The notes below the pieces were generated by a model. That model was given only the letters and a program-made list of their open reading frames with translations. It was not told the origin of the DNA and searched no databases. The position numbers and the translations under genes were made by a program. A stretch of DNA of 64,000 bases from Uranotaenia lowii (taxonomy: Eukaryota; Arthropoda; Insecta; Diptera; Culicidae): the NCBI RefSeq assembly GCF_029784155.1, contig NC_073692.1, positions 423,894,305 to 423,958,304 of the forward strand, read 5' to 3'. Of this stretch, positions 23,596-35,500 are shown piece by piece (the first letter of the stretch is position 1; each line of letters begins with the position of its first letter).

Positions 23596-24531
23596 GGACT
23601 AAGTGGGGTAATTATGAACAAGGGGTAATTCCGAACAAACTCCGTAAGCGCCGTTAGGGTCATAGTAGGGTCTCAAAACTTATCAAATGTGATAGTCTGT
23701 CATTCTATAGATAAGTTGCAGTCATAACTTGCAAACCTAACTGTATAAATGTTGTAGTTACAGTTATTATCAAAATATATGTCCCTGAGAAACGAAAATC
23801 GTTTTGAGACGTGTCTTATCAATTCTTCCTCGTCAATGTGAATGGAGATAAAATGTTGTTTTTGAAAGTTTTACGTTTGGTAATTGATGCTCCATGTGCT
23901 GTGTTATGATTTAATGTTGGAAAAAATTTCCACCCACGCACAAAGAAGTGTTCATATTTACCCCATACTTTTCAAGATGCGGGGTTATTATGAATACGCG
24001 TTTTCTCAGCATTGGTTTATGATTAAAATTTACTTTTTACCTTCAAAATCACGACAACCATCCAAATCTTGAAAATAAGCCTAATACATTGCTTTAAATT
24101 TTTTTTAGAATTGTGGATCTGTGATTATATGAAAAGATGCCTCCCAGCTATGTAAAACTGAAAATAGCCTATAACTTCTCAACAGTAAAAGTCAAAAATC
24201 AACAAATCTCACTACAATGCACTGTTTAGATGTAGTTTTAATCTAGGAATAAAGCCAATATCTAAAGTCATCACATAACAAGAATCATTACAATTTTCAT
24301 AATTACCCCATAGACAAGGGGGTAATTATGAACAAACGGGATAATTATGAACAAGCGTTTTACGCCCACCAGTTGCAACTTAAAAATTTGAAAAAAAAAA
24401 TTTTAAATGAAGAAGGGAATCAGTCATTCATTTTTGGTTACTTCCCATAATTTCAACATTAAAGAGCTATTTGTTTGAGCTGATAGTATGAAAAACTGAG
24501 TAATTCTGTTCATAATTACCCCACCTAGCCC
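23596..24531. mobile_element. TA-flanked MITE with GGGGTAATTATGAACA ends (936 bp)
   Basis: The left end (GGACTAAGTGGGGTAATTAT, then GAACA) and the complement of the right end (GGGCTAGGTGGGGTAATTAT, then GAACA) differ at two positions over 25 bp. TA is duplicated at 23594-23595 and 24532-24533. Further internal copies of GGGGTAATTATGAACA-like motifs, including an inverted pair near 24300-24350, suggest subterminal binding repeats. No transposase is present. Confidence 0.85.
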
Positions 24532-24533
24532 TA

Positions 24534-24950
24534 CCTTCTTCTCTCTTATCCTATTATCCGATTCGACAGATTCTCCATTCATGGACCTTTTTCCAGTCTG
24601 CGCAGATTGGATGGAACGTACTTACATTAAGATTAGATTGATTGTTTAAAATATAGAGAGCTGTTGAAGGTAGTACTTGAAGTTATGTTCATTCATACTT
24701 AATTTGATTCATTCATCAGTTACAATTTTTAGTGTTGTTAAACAAAGCATAGCGTTTTGGTAATTCTATTATTTTAACTAGTGAGCGTATTTTAATTTAT
24801 GTTTGATGTTTGTGCGTTAATGGTTGTCTTATTCGTTTGGATTTAGTTAGTGTTTTGAGTACAATCGATTTTTTCCTTTTCAGAAGAATTGTTCAGTTTT
24901 TTTACTTCAACCGATTGAAGAGGTTTCGCTGATGTTTTTTGGTCCTCAAG
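24534..24950. other. Unique sequence, nothing recognised
   Basis: AT-rich DNA between two MITEs, with no convincing coding or RNA feature. It ends with the left copy of the TCCTCAAG-like target duplication of the next element. Confidence 0.5.
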
Positions 24951-25339
24951 CAAGGTTGCCGAAATCACAGATAAATCTGTGATTTCACAGAATTTTGAGC
25001 AAAATTTCATCACAGAATTTGTACCACAGAACACAGAATTTTGGAAAATTCACAGATTTCACAGAATTTTTGAATTTTGAAAGGATTTCCAGAATTTAAA
25101 TTTTTATGGCCAATATAAGATTTGGATTTTTATTTTGTAATTCAGTAAAGTTTGATAGGATTGGTTATTTTGATTGATTTTACTCAACTTAAATGTAAAA
25201 ACGATCAAATTTATCAAGAATTTTCAATGAAATGAAAGGAAATAGCCTCACAGAAAACCATCATAGAATTTTTGGGTGAAATCACAGAAAGTCAGAATTT
25301 ATTTTCTCAAAAACACAGAATTTTTTTTCGGCAACCTGG
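24951..25339. mobile_element. hAT-like MITE with AAGGTTGCCG ends (about 389 bp)
   Basis: Left end CAAGGTTGCCGAAA and right end TTTCGGCAACCTGG are inverted repeats. The flanks TCCTCAAG (24943-24950) and TTCTCAAG (25340-25347) form an 8-bp target duplication with one change. The interior is rich in CACAGAATTT motifs in both halves, recalling the ACAGATTTTT motifs of the hAT-like element at 18168. No transposase is present. Confidence 0.82.
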
Positions 25340-25555
25340 TTCTCAAGTCGATTGGAAAGCATGTTTTGAAGCATGAATGCCTGCGGATGACAGCTTGGCT
25401 GCGTTCGTAGCTAGATTAAAGTTGATCAGATTTGATATCCTTTGTGTGGTACGTTCCCGTCTTCGAGGTATTAACATCCTCCAAGAAGTAATTATTGCAG
25501 CCTTGCCTCTGACGAACAATGCTGAGGATGAATATTGGACCAAGTTAAAAGAGTA

Positions 25556-26280
25556 GGGGAGAGTAAGGATACTTGATCCCTGGGGACACTTGATTCCTTC
25601 GCTGTATCTCGAAACAGGAATGTTTTACAAATATCAAATATTTTAGAAAAATGTGCCAAATAGAACAACACAACAATGCTGTTATCTCAACAAATTTTTT
25701 AAATTCGATTTTTAATGTTAATGAACTTTGTTTAAAAAACTTAACAAAATGTTACTTTAAGATTTTTCTCTATCACTTTAAAATGTTTCTCACATGAAAA
25801 AATTATGAAAAAAATATTTATTCCAATATGTCAATCGTTAGAGTATAAAGCCGGAATTAATTTCAAATACTTCTTTTGTAACTCGGAGTTGGAACATCGC
25901 AAGGGGGGGGGATTAAAAAATAATGCGAAAAACAAATAAATTGGAATAAATTGCAACTAAATCGCATACTATATTATTGCACAAAACCTATAAATCAAGT
26001 AATTTTTTATCGGAAAATTTAATAAAATCAAGAAAACAAAAGGTGGTAAAACTTATTTTTCCGAAATCTGTTTTTTGCTCTTGCCTTTTCGAATATTTGA
26101 TTAATTTTTCAAAATTTACATCGAATACATCAAACTTTATTTAATCCCTCCTTCGAGTTTTATTTGCAAATTTCGAATGGGGAGGTGACAAAAGAAAAAA
26201 TTGATATTTGTTCCAGCCTAATATGAACTTCATAATGCCAGATTTTCAAAGCAATGAAGATTCTCAATTTTTTTCAAACT
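25556..26280 (+). mobile_element. Truncated copy of the GGGGAGA-type MITE, with nested insertion
   Basis: From GGGGAGAGTAAGGATACTTG at 25556 the sequence follows the element at 46349-47286 (TTGATCCCTGGGGA, AAAATGTGCCAAAT, TTTATTCCAATA) to about 25845. It is interrupted by 25849-26218, then resumes for about 60 bp. The right half with the second inverted end is missing, so this copy is truncated. Confidence 0.75.
25849..26218. mobile_element. Probable PIF/Harbinger-like MITE (370 bp)
   Basis: The left end (AGCCGGAATTAATTTCAA) and the complement of the right end (GGCTGGAACAAATATCAA) are imperfect inverted repeats flanked by TAA (25846-25848 and 26219-26221). It exactly interrupts similarity between 25556-26280 and the intact element at 46349, which supports an insertion. 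Family assignment rests mainly on the 3-bp target. Confidence 0.55.
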
Positions 26281-27230
26281 GCAATAGGCGATGGAAGCGA
26301 AAAGTTATTCTTTCTTTCCTTAAGTAAAACCCGTAAGATCTGTCAAAAGTTGGGAAATTTTTAGGTGCATCTCACTTGCACTAATGTAAAACCATCACAC
26401 GAAGTCGGCAGCGATTCTGTTTTGTAAATAAAAAAGCGGTAGTATTTTTTAAAAGCTCGAATTCTCTGAGGCTGAATTGAGAGGAATTTGATTAAAAAAA
26501 TATGATATCCGACAAATTGAATAGGGTATTTTGTCACTCAATTTAACGAAAAACCAATCATATTTTACGATAAATATCTTTGACGTCAATGAAGAAATTT
26601 TCAAAAATAAATTTAACAGGAATTTACCCTCAATTCCAAGAATACTATCACGAGATTTTCCAAATTTAGTCGGCAGTCTGGAGACTTCAATGAAGCTAAT
26701 TTCATTTCCGCACGCACATCGTCGGAATAAAATGTGAAAATAAGTCACACATATATCATACCGAAAATCCGCCTATTTTTGCGACCCATCCTCTTCCTTC
26801 CTTTCAGAAAGTACGCACTTTAAGAGGTTCGTTTTTTTTTGTTTCGGTCAGGATCTCCTTCAAGAAAATTCATTCAAAACGCCCGCAGGCGGAATGTTAT
26901 CCTTGTGTGCCTTCTTTGGTCCGTTTTCGGCTCTTTCGCAATGTCCGAATCCTTATTCGCTCAGCTCAACGACGGAAGGCAGAAAATGTGGGTTGATCCT
27001 AAAGAGCCTCTCCACACCGCAATTATTACTCCGGTCCGGTGATCCGTTTTCGTACTCGCGCGCTGGCCAATGTTGTTGATGGCCATCAGGAAGGTGCCCG
27101 CAAGGTGGATATTATTTATGGCCGTCGTTACCTGTTTCAGAAATTTAGGACTTGGGACGAATACTAAACTTGCCCAGAATGAATAGGCATGAACGACGGC
27201 AGGAAAAAAATCTAAGTTCCTACACATCGG
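26281..27230. other. Unique sequence left of the duplicated block
   Basis: No gene recognised. There is a GC-richer island from about 26800 onwards. Short open frames of 60-103 codons overlap on both strands and carry no domain, so none is called. Confidence 0.5.
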
Positions 27231-28581
27231 GAGTGGGACTCGTTTTTCATTCGCGCCTTTATTTTTTAGCATTTTTGCTCTCGTTAGCTTTGAGGCAAAT
27301 TAGACGAACGGCGATGCTTGTTATGGGCTGTTTGCACGTCTTCAATTATGAAAATTATGACCCAACATCAATAATGTCAATTTGAGGTTTTTTGGGTGTG
27401 GTTTTTTTTTATTGACGACTCCTACACTTGCATTTTGGTGAATTGGCTAATGTGCTAGAGGTTTTCGATGTTTGAAAGATGGCAGTTTTGGCCCCGCGTT
27501 TTATTAACAATGGAACCATCTAAAAAGGTAGAATGAGGTGTGACTTGTTCATGCCAAATTTAAAATTGGGAACTAATGATGTCTGTGTTAAAAATTTACA
27601 AAACATTGAAAGATTTGATAAAACTTTAAGATTGTGGACCTCATTTTTATAAGTTTTCACTTTGAGTGTCTCTGTATGTCAATTAAGATTTTTCTTGCAT
27701 AATTATTTTGTATGACCGTATTGAAATATTAGGATACACACTGAAAATGAATGCTAATGCTTCAGAATGAAAAAACTGACAAAAACACGCATCGTTTTAC
27801 ATTTAGGCTTCTATTTATCCTAGAGTGCATGCACCAAAAGAAAACAATTCACGGAAACTAAATACTCCAGGCATACAGAATGTCGGCACGTGTTTCTAAT
27901 GTCTCACAGTTTTTTTTTTCAGCATTTCGCCTTCCAAAAGTTGACTTTTTCTAGCCGGAATAAAAGAGGACGACCTTCTGGCACATTTGAGAGGGTGCTA
28001 AACATGGACCGTTCATCATCCGACATCTTTCTCAGTTCATCCCGAAATTGCTTGCAAATGACACTTTGCAACTTTTGTTAGACCCACTTCCAGACTTATC
28101 CCCGGTAATTAACAACCTAACGTATCCCTGAGAACGGGATGTCAGGAGCTCATCCTTCCTGCCTGATGGACAAGAGATACACGGAAAACGCCGATGCTGT
28201 GATCCGTCAGAAAAAGTGACAGCTTCGCCATCCGATCAGTTTCCAAAAGTTCTGCCGCCTTATTAGGAAAATGACTGAAAAAAAATCGTTAGCGCCTCGA
28301 CAGCTGCTGCAGGAATTTGGTCATCAGCCTAAAGTGAGAGTTAACGATTGTTTTTTTTTTCAGAGCTTTGAGATTCGAGCGGCATATTGATGGCGCGGAT
28401 AAAAAAAGCTAAACTAGAAATTTTGTAGTTTAATGCTGATCCTTGAATAATTTCTTGAAGGGTCCAAGAGATATACCAACATATGATTCTTGCATATCAA
28501 TCAGATCTTACGATTAAACGATAAACAGATGTACACCAGAAAGTGTTTCTTTTTTTTTTTTGTAGTTTTTTAAACTTTGGA

Positions 28582-29785
28582 AATTTTTGTCATTTTTGTC
28601 ATTTTTGTCATTTTAGTCATTTTTGTCATTTTTGTCATTTTTGTCATTTTTGTCATTTTAGTCATTTTTGTCATTTTTGTCATTTTTGTCATTTTTGTCA
28701 TTTTTGTCATTTTTGTCATTTTTGTCATTTTTGTCATTTTTGTCATTTTTGTCATTTTTGTCATTTTTGTCATTTTTGTCATTTTGTCATTTTTTGTCAT
28801 TTTTGTCATTTTTTTCATTTTTGTCATTTTGTCATTTTTGTCATTTTTGTCATTTTTGTCATTTTTGTCATTTTGTCATTTTTGTCATTTTTGTCATTTT
28901 TGTCATTTTTGTCATTTTTGTCATTTTGTCATTTTTGTCATTTTTGTCATTTTTGTCATTTTTGTCATTTTTGTCATTATTGTCATTTTTGTCATTTTTG
29001 TCATTTTTGTCATTTTTGTCATTTTTGTCATTTTTGTCATTTTTGTCATTTTTGTCATTTTTGTCATTCTTTGTCATTTTTGTCATTTTGTCATTTTTGT
29101 CATTTTTGTCATTTTTGTCATTTTGTCATTTTTGTCATTTTTGTCATTTTTGTTATTTTTGTCATTTTTGTCATTTTTGTCATTTTTGTCCATTATTGTC
29201 ATTTTTGTCATTTTTGTCATTTTGTCATTTTTGTCATTTTTGTCATTTTGTCATTTTGTCATTTTTTGTCATTTTTGTCATTTTTGTCATTTTTGTCATT
29301 TTTGTCATTTTTGTCATTTTGTCATTTTTGTCATTTTTGTCATTTTTGTCATTTTGTCATTTTTGTCATTTTTGTCATTTTTGTCATTTTTGTCATTTTT
29401 GTCATTTTTGTCATTTTTGTCATTTTTGTCATTTTTGTCATTTTGTCATTTTTGTCATTTTTGTCATTTTTGTCATTTTTGTCATTTTTGTCATTTTTGT
29501 CATTTTTGTCATTTTTGTCATTTTTGTCATTTTTGTCATTTTTGTCATTTTTGTCATTTTTGTCATTTTGTCATTTTTGTCATTTTTGTCATTTTTGTCA
29601 TTTTTGTCATTTTTGTCATTTTTGTCATTTTTGTCATTTTGTCATTTTTGTCATTTTTGTCATTTTTGTCATTTTTGTCATTTTTGTCATTTTGTCATTT
29701 TTGTCATTTTGTCATTTTTGTCATTTTTGTCATTTTGTCATTTTTGTCATTTTTGTCATTTTTGTCATTTTTGTCATTTTTGTAA
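28582..29785 (+). repeat. TTTTTGTCA satellite with interspersed 8-bp units
   Basis: About 1.2 kb of TTTTTGTCA units broken by many TTTTGTCA (8-bp) units and a few 10-bp ones, so apparent ORFs switch between F/V/I, F/L/S and F/C/H codings. Two TTTTAGTCA variants lie near 28611 and 28657. The partner array at 33890-36233 is twice as long and almost free of 8-bp units. Confidence 0.96.
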
Positions 29786-31312
29786 ATTGTTCAAAGTTTT
29801 TCACCAATATTCCGAATTTCTTTCAATAATCATAATTAATCAGGACACATTTCACATTTATCTAGTTCATATTTTCAATCACAACCTGATACATCCAGCT
29901 AAGGATAGCAGCTTACGGAAAGATAAAAAAATTTCAACTCAATTGAACCGTTTGCGATCCATTATTGGAACAGGTTCGCATTCTTTTGTCCTAAATTGTT
30001 GTTTATGGAAATTTGTAGGCTAGGGTGGCAGTGGATGTGTAGGGAAAAAAAACGAGTTCGTAAAAACGGGAATTAACATTTTGTAGATTCGTCAAAAAAC
30101 TGACATGTGCCTAATTTCAGCTCAATCAGACTTGATTTATAAGTGCCTCAAAGCGCGGATAAATCGGATTCGGAAAAATAACTTAAAATGCATAAAACGT
30201 CGAGATCTGGTAAATTTCGACCAACAATTAAAATACTGAGACCTGCCATTTTTCGGAAAATCGACTAAATTTGAGGGAAAACGCCAGATCTCGAAGTTTT
30301 ATGCATTTTTAGTTATTCGTCATTAAATTAAAATTTCGATTTTTCTGATTTCCTTTGGTCCCCCCTTTGGTGATTTTTGAGAGTCAAACCTGAAACTTTG
30401 AACGAAAACCGAATATAAAGTAAGTCCGATTGAAATGAAATTTTGCACAAGTCAGTTTTCTAGGTCAATCTACCATATAATAAAAACAAAAATCTACTAA
30501 AAAAAATGTTTCATTTGGCTGCCACCCTATTGTAGGCATATGATGTCAAACAGAGAGAAAGAAAAAAATCTAAATGTGGCTATGCGGGTGTTTTATATTT
30601 CCAATCACAGCCCTTTAGCAACCTTAAGAGTCATAAAAGTTTCTGGCTCGTTAGATTGGTTCAATTTGGCATCCATTGAAAACCGAGATTAAAAGTGTTT
30701 CCGGAAAGCGATTGATTTTAAAACTTCATTTCCCTAGCAAGATAGAAAACGATTTCTTGAAAGTTTCTCACAATTCTTACAAGTAGCAATTCAAATTTCG
30801 AAAATTGAGCTAGTCTTACAGTTAATTGATAAGACAGTAGATGAGGTCCCAAAAACTGAAATACGTAAAGCATTGATTTGCTTCGAGTCTATTTCTTACT
30901 TTTTTCCATCTCTAAACCTGTCAGTGTCGGCTAGACTCATCGTAAAACCAGCAGAGAGCCTCCAATCGTATATCAATGGGCTGTTTCAATTTATGATACC
31001 AAAAAAATCGTAAAAATTTAAACTCTATTACAAATGGAAAAACGATCTGCGACCCAATGTGTGTTTTCACGTAAGCTACCCGATGGACGATAAAGTAGAC
31101 TGATTATGAAATATTATCACACCTTTGGATGAACGTAAATTCAAATATTGACTTGTCGCAAAGTTTGCGAAGAAGTGTTATCAATACTGAAAACCAACTT
31201 ATGTTTCTGATTAAAATTTCTAAACTTTTTCTGGTCTGGTTTTAGTTGAGAAACATGGGTGATTACTTTTTTTTGTTTATTAAATTTTTACAGAAAATAA
31301 AAATTAAAAGAA
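29786..31312. other. Sequence after the array, largely absent from copy 2
   Basis: 29786-31044 has no counterpart after the second array, where the flank begins at about 36236. It contains the 505-bp MITE at 30023-30527 and otherwise AT-rich DNA with no recognisable gene. From about 31045 on it aligns with 36240 onwards. Confidence 0.6.
30023..30527. mobile_element. TA-flanked foldback MITE with GGGTGGCAG ends (505 bp)
   Basis: Left end GGGTGGCAG and right end CTGCCACCC are flanked by TA (30021-30022 and 30528-30529). Inside, an inverted pair containing ATGCATAAAAC and CGAGATCTGG near 30185-30215 and 30279-30312 forms a strong internal hairpin. It is present only in copy 1 of the large duplicated block. 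Confidence 0.75.
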
Positions 31313-32043
31313 ATGTGGCACTTGGCTTGTGAGGTTCAAACATTTGAATCTGATATTTCCACACAAAGCTTGCCACGGTCTAGTAATCAGTTTTCGGGGT
31401 TGAAAGTCAAATTTCGCGAGTCACGTCATGTGACTCTCAGAATAAACCCCAATAGTTGTACACTGCAAGTTTCTGCAGTTACTGCAAGTTACGTACTCAG
31501 CTAATGACTCTTCGATTGGTTTCCCCGCATTCGTTTGAATATTTTAATTTATGCTTCGAAAAACTATGATGGTCAGTTGAGTCGTAAATTTTGCTCCCAA
31601 TAAAACCGCACCACATCGCAGCCACCACCCGTAGGGAGCCAAAGCGCAGCCCAGGAACCTGATATGGTCCCATCATCCCAACCAAATCCACCACAAATGG
31701 TGACGGCACCAGCAGGTTTGGTGACATTCCTATTTTCCTTGGCCATTTAACATCATGCAAACTAAGTAGGATATGACAGAAGTCTCCGGCTCACTTTTTC
31801 CTGTGATTTGTGAAAATAAGAGGAGAAATAATGGGTATTTGATTGTCGCCCATCGATTTTATTCCTCCGTTTTCGAAGTCGGTTTTGTTCTTGGGTTCAC
31901 GTTTGAATTTTTTTTTCAATTCCTGCCGAAAATGTTAATTGAAGGGGAAATTAAAGATTTTTTCTCGCTCTGTTCCTGATCATATATATTGGCTCCTGCT
32001 GGTTTTTATTGTACTGTGTAGAATATTCGGCCCAGCAATCGAA

Positions 32044-32543
32044 NNNNNNNNNNNNNNNNNNNNNNNNNNNNNNNNNNNNNNNNNNNNNNNNNNNNNNNNN
32101 NNNNNNNNNNNNNNNNNNNNNNNNNNNNNNNNNNNNNNNNNNNNNNNNNNNNNNNNNNNNNNNNNNNNNNNNNNNNNNNNNNNNNNNNNNNNNNNNNNNN
32201 NNNNNNNNNNNNNNNNNNNNNNNNNNNNNNNNNNNNNNNNNNNNNNNNNNNNNNNNNNNNNNNNNNNNNNNNNNNNNNNNNNNNNNNNNNNNNNNNNNNN
32301 NNNNNNNNNNNNNNNNNNNNNNNNNNNNNNNNNNNNNNNNNNNNNNNNNNNNNNNNNNNNNNNNNNNNNNNNNNNNNNNNNNNNNNNNNNNNNNNNNNNN
32401 NNNNNNNNNNNNNNNNNNNNNNNNNNNNNNNNNNNNNNNNNNNNNNNNNNNNNNNNNNNNNNNNNNNNNNNNNNNNNNNNNNNNNNNNNNNNNNNNNNNN
32501 NNNNNNNNNNNNNNNNNNNNNNNNNNNNNNNNNNNNNNNNNNN
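32044..32543. other. Assembly gap of exactly 500 N
   Basis: Five hundred N bases, a round number used by scaffolding software rather than a measured gap. The left contig ends and the right contig begins inside the same repeated block, so the true distance could be negative (overlap). Confidence 0.99.
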
Positions 32544-35500
32544 GAGTGGGACTCGTTTTTCATTCGCGCCTTTATTTTTTAGCATTTTTGCTCTCGTTAG
32601 CTTTGAGGCAAATTAGACGACGGCGATGCTTGTTATGGGCTGTTTGCACGTCTTCAATTATGAAAATTATGACCCAACATCAATAATGTCAATTTGAGGT
32701 TTTTTGGGTGTGGTTTTTTTTTATTGACGACTCCTACACTTGCATTTTGGTGAATTGGCTAATGTGCTAGAGGTTTTCGATGTTTGAAAGATGGCAGTTT
32801 TGGCCCCGCGTTTTATTAACAATGGAACCATCTAAAAAGGTAGAATGAGGTGTGACTTGTTCATGCCAAATTTAAAATTGGGAACTAATGATGTCTGTGT
32901 TAAAAATTTACAAAACATTGAAAGATTTGATAAAACTTTAAGATTGTGGACCTCATTTTTATAAGTTTTCACTTTGAGTGTCTCTGTATGTCAATTAAGA
33001 TTTTTCTTGCATAATTATTTTGTATGACCGTATTGAAATATTAGGATACACACTGAAAATGAATGCTAATGCTTCAGAATGAAAAAAACTGACAAAACAC
33101 GCATCGTTTTACATTTAGGCTTCTATTTATCCTAGAGTGCATGCACCAAAAGAAAACAATTCACGGAAACTAAATACTCCAGGCATACAGAATGTCGGCA
33201 CGTGTTTCTAATGTCTCACAGTTTTTTTTTCAGCATTTCGCCTTCCAAAAGTTGACTTTTTCTAGCCGGAATAAAAGAGGACGACCTTCTGGCACATTTG
33301 AGAGGGTGCTAAACATGGACCGTTCATCATCCGACATCTTTCTCAGTTCATCCCGAAATTGCTTGCAAATGACACTTTGCAACTTTTGTTAGACCCACTT
33401 CCAGACTTATCCCGGTAATTAACAACCTAACGTATCCCTGAGAACGGGATGTCAGGAGCTCATCCTTCCTGCCTGATGGACAAGAGATACACGGAAAACG
33501 CCGATGCTGTGATCCGTCAGAAAAAGTGACAGCTTCGCCATCCGATCAGTTTCCAAAAGTTCTGCCGCCTTATTAGGAAAATGACTGAAAAAAAATCGTT
33601 AGCGCCTCGACAGCTGCTGCAGGAATTTGGTCATCAGCCTAAAGTGAGAGTTAACGATTGTTTTTTTTTTCAGAGCTTTGAGATTCGAGCGGCATATTGA
33701 TGGCGCGGATAAAAAAAGCTAAACTAGAAATTTTGTAGTTTAATGCTGATCCTTGAATAATTTCTTGAAGGGTCCAAGAGATATACCAACATATGATTCT
33801 TGCATATCAATCAGATCTTACGATTAAACGATAAACAGATGTACACCAGAAAGTGTTTCTTTTTTTTTTGTAGTTTTTTAAACTTTGGAAATTTTTGTCA
33901 TTTTTGTCATTTTTGTCATTTTAGTCATTTTTGTCATTTTTGTCATTTTTGTCATTTTTGTCATTTTTGTCATTTTTGTCATTTTTGTCATTTTTGTCAT
34001 TTTTGTCATTTTTGTCATTTTTGTCATTTTTGTCATTTTTGTCATTTTTGTCATTTTTGTCATTTTTGTCATTTTTGTCATTTTTGTCATTTTTGTCATT
34101 TTTGTCACTTTTGTCATTTTTGTCATTTTTGTCATTTTTGTCATTTTTGTCATTTTTGTCATTTTTGTCATTTTTGTCATTTTTTTCATTTTTGTCATTT
34201 TTGTCATTTTTGTCATTTTTGTCATTTTTGTCATTTTTGTCATTTTTGTCATTTTTGTCATTTTTGTCATTTTTGTCATTTTTGTCATTTTTGTCATTTT
34301 TGTCATTTTTGTCATTTTTGTCATTTTTGTCATTTTTGTCATTTTTGTCATTTTTGTCATTTTTGTCATTTTTGTCATTTTTGTCATTTTTGTCATTTTT
34401 GTCATTTTTGTCATTTTTGTCATTTTTGTCATTTTTGTCATTTTTGTCATTTTTGTCATTTTTGTCATTTTTGTCATTTTTGTCATTTTTGTCATTTTTG
34501 TCATTTTTGTCATTTTTGTCATTTTTGTCATTTTTGTCATTTTTGTCATTTTTGTCATTTTTGTCATTTTTGTCATTTTTGTCATTTTTGTCATTTTTGT
34601 CATTTTTGTCATTTTTGTCATTTTTGTCATTTTTGTCATTTTTGTCATTTTTGTCATTTTTGTCATTTTTGTCATTTTTGTCATTTTTGTCATTTTTGTC
34701 ATTTTTGTCATTTTTGTCATTTTTGTCATTTTTGTCATTTTTGTCATTTTTGTCATTTTTGTCATTTTTGTCATTTTTGTCATTTTTGTCATTTTTGTCA
34801 TTTTTGTCATTTTTGTCATTTTTGTCATTTTTGTCATTTTTGTCATTTTTGTCATTTTTGTCATTTTTGTCATTTTTGTCATTTTTGTCATTTTTGTCAT
34901 TTTTGTCATTTTTGTCATTTTTGTCATTTTTGTCATTTTTGTCATTTTTGTCATTTTTGTCATTTTTGTCATTTTTGTCATTTTTGTCATTTTTGTCATT
35001 TTTGTCATTTTTGTCATTTTTGTCATTTTTGTCATTTTTGTCATTTTTGTCATTTTTGTCATTTTTGTCATTTTTGTCATTTTTGTCATTTTTGTCATTT
35101 TTGTCATTTTTGTCATTTTTGTCATTTTTGTCATTTTTGTCATTTTTGTAATTTTTGTCATTTTTGTTATTTTTGTAATTTTTGTAATTTTTGTCATTTT
35201 TGTCATTTATGTCATTTCTGTCATTTTTGTCATTTTTGTCATTTTTGTCATTTTTGTCATTTTTGTCATTTTTGTCATTTTTGTCATTTTTGTCATTTTT
35301 GTCATTTTTGTCATTTTTGTCATTTTTGTCATTTTTGTCATTTTTGTCATTTTTGTCATTTTTGTCATTTTTGTCATTTTTGTCATTTTTGTCATTTTTG
35401 TCATTTTTGTCATTTTTGTCATTTTTGTCATTTTTGTCATTTTTGTCATTTTTGTCATTTTTGTCATTTTTGTCATTTTTGTCATTTTTGTCATTTTTGT

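Larger units (their letters stand above)
27231..32043 (+). repeat. Large duplicated block, copy 1 (ends at the assembly gap)
   Basis: 27231-28581 matches 32544-33889 almost perfectly; I see about six one-base length differences, mostly in homopolymers, and no clear substitution. About 31045-32043 matches about 36240-37234 with many substitutions and indels. Between these flanks both copies hold a TTTTTGTCA array, but copy 1 has an extra ~1.25 kb (29786-31044) including a MITE. Copy 1 stops at the gap exactly at the base corresponding to 37234 in copy 2. No gene is recognised in the flanks. Confidence 0.92.

Noticed and set aside
26320..26420. Weak similarity to about 40800-40900
   Set aside because: Only short blocks agree (CTCACTT, CCATC); too little to call a repeat family by eye.
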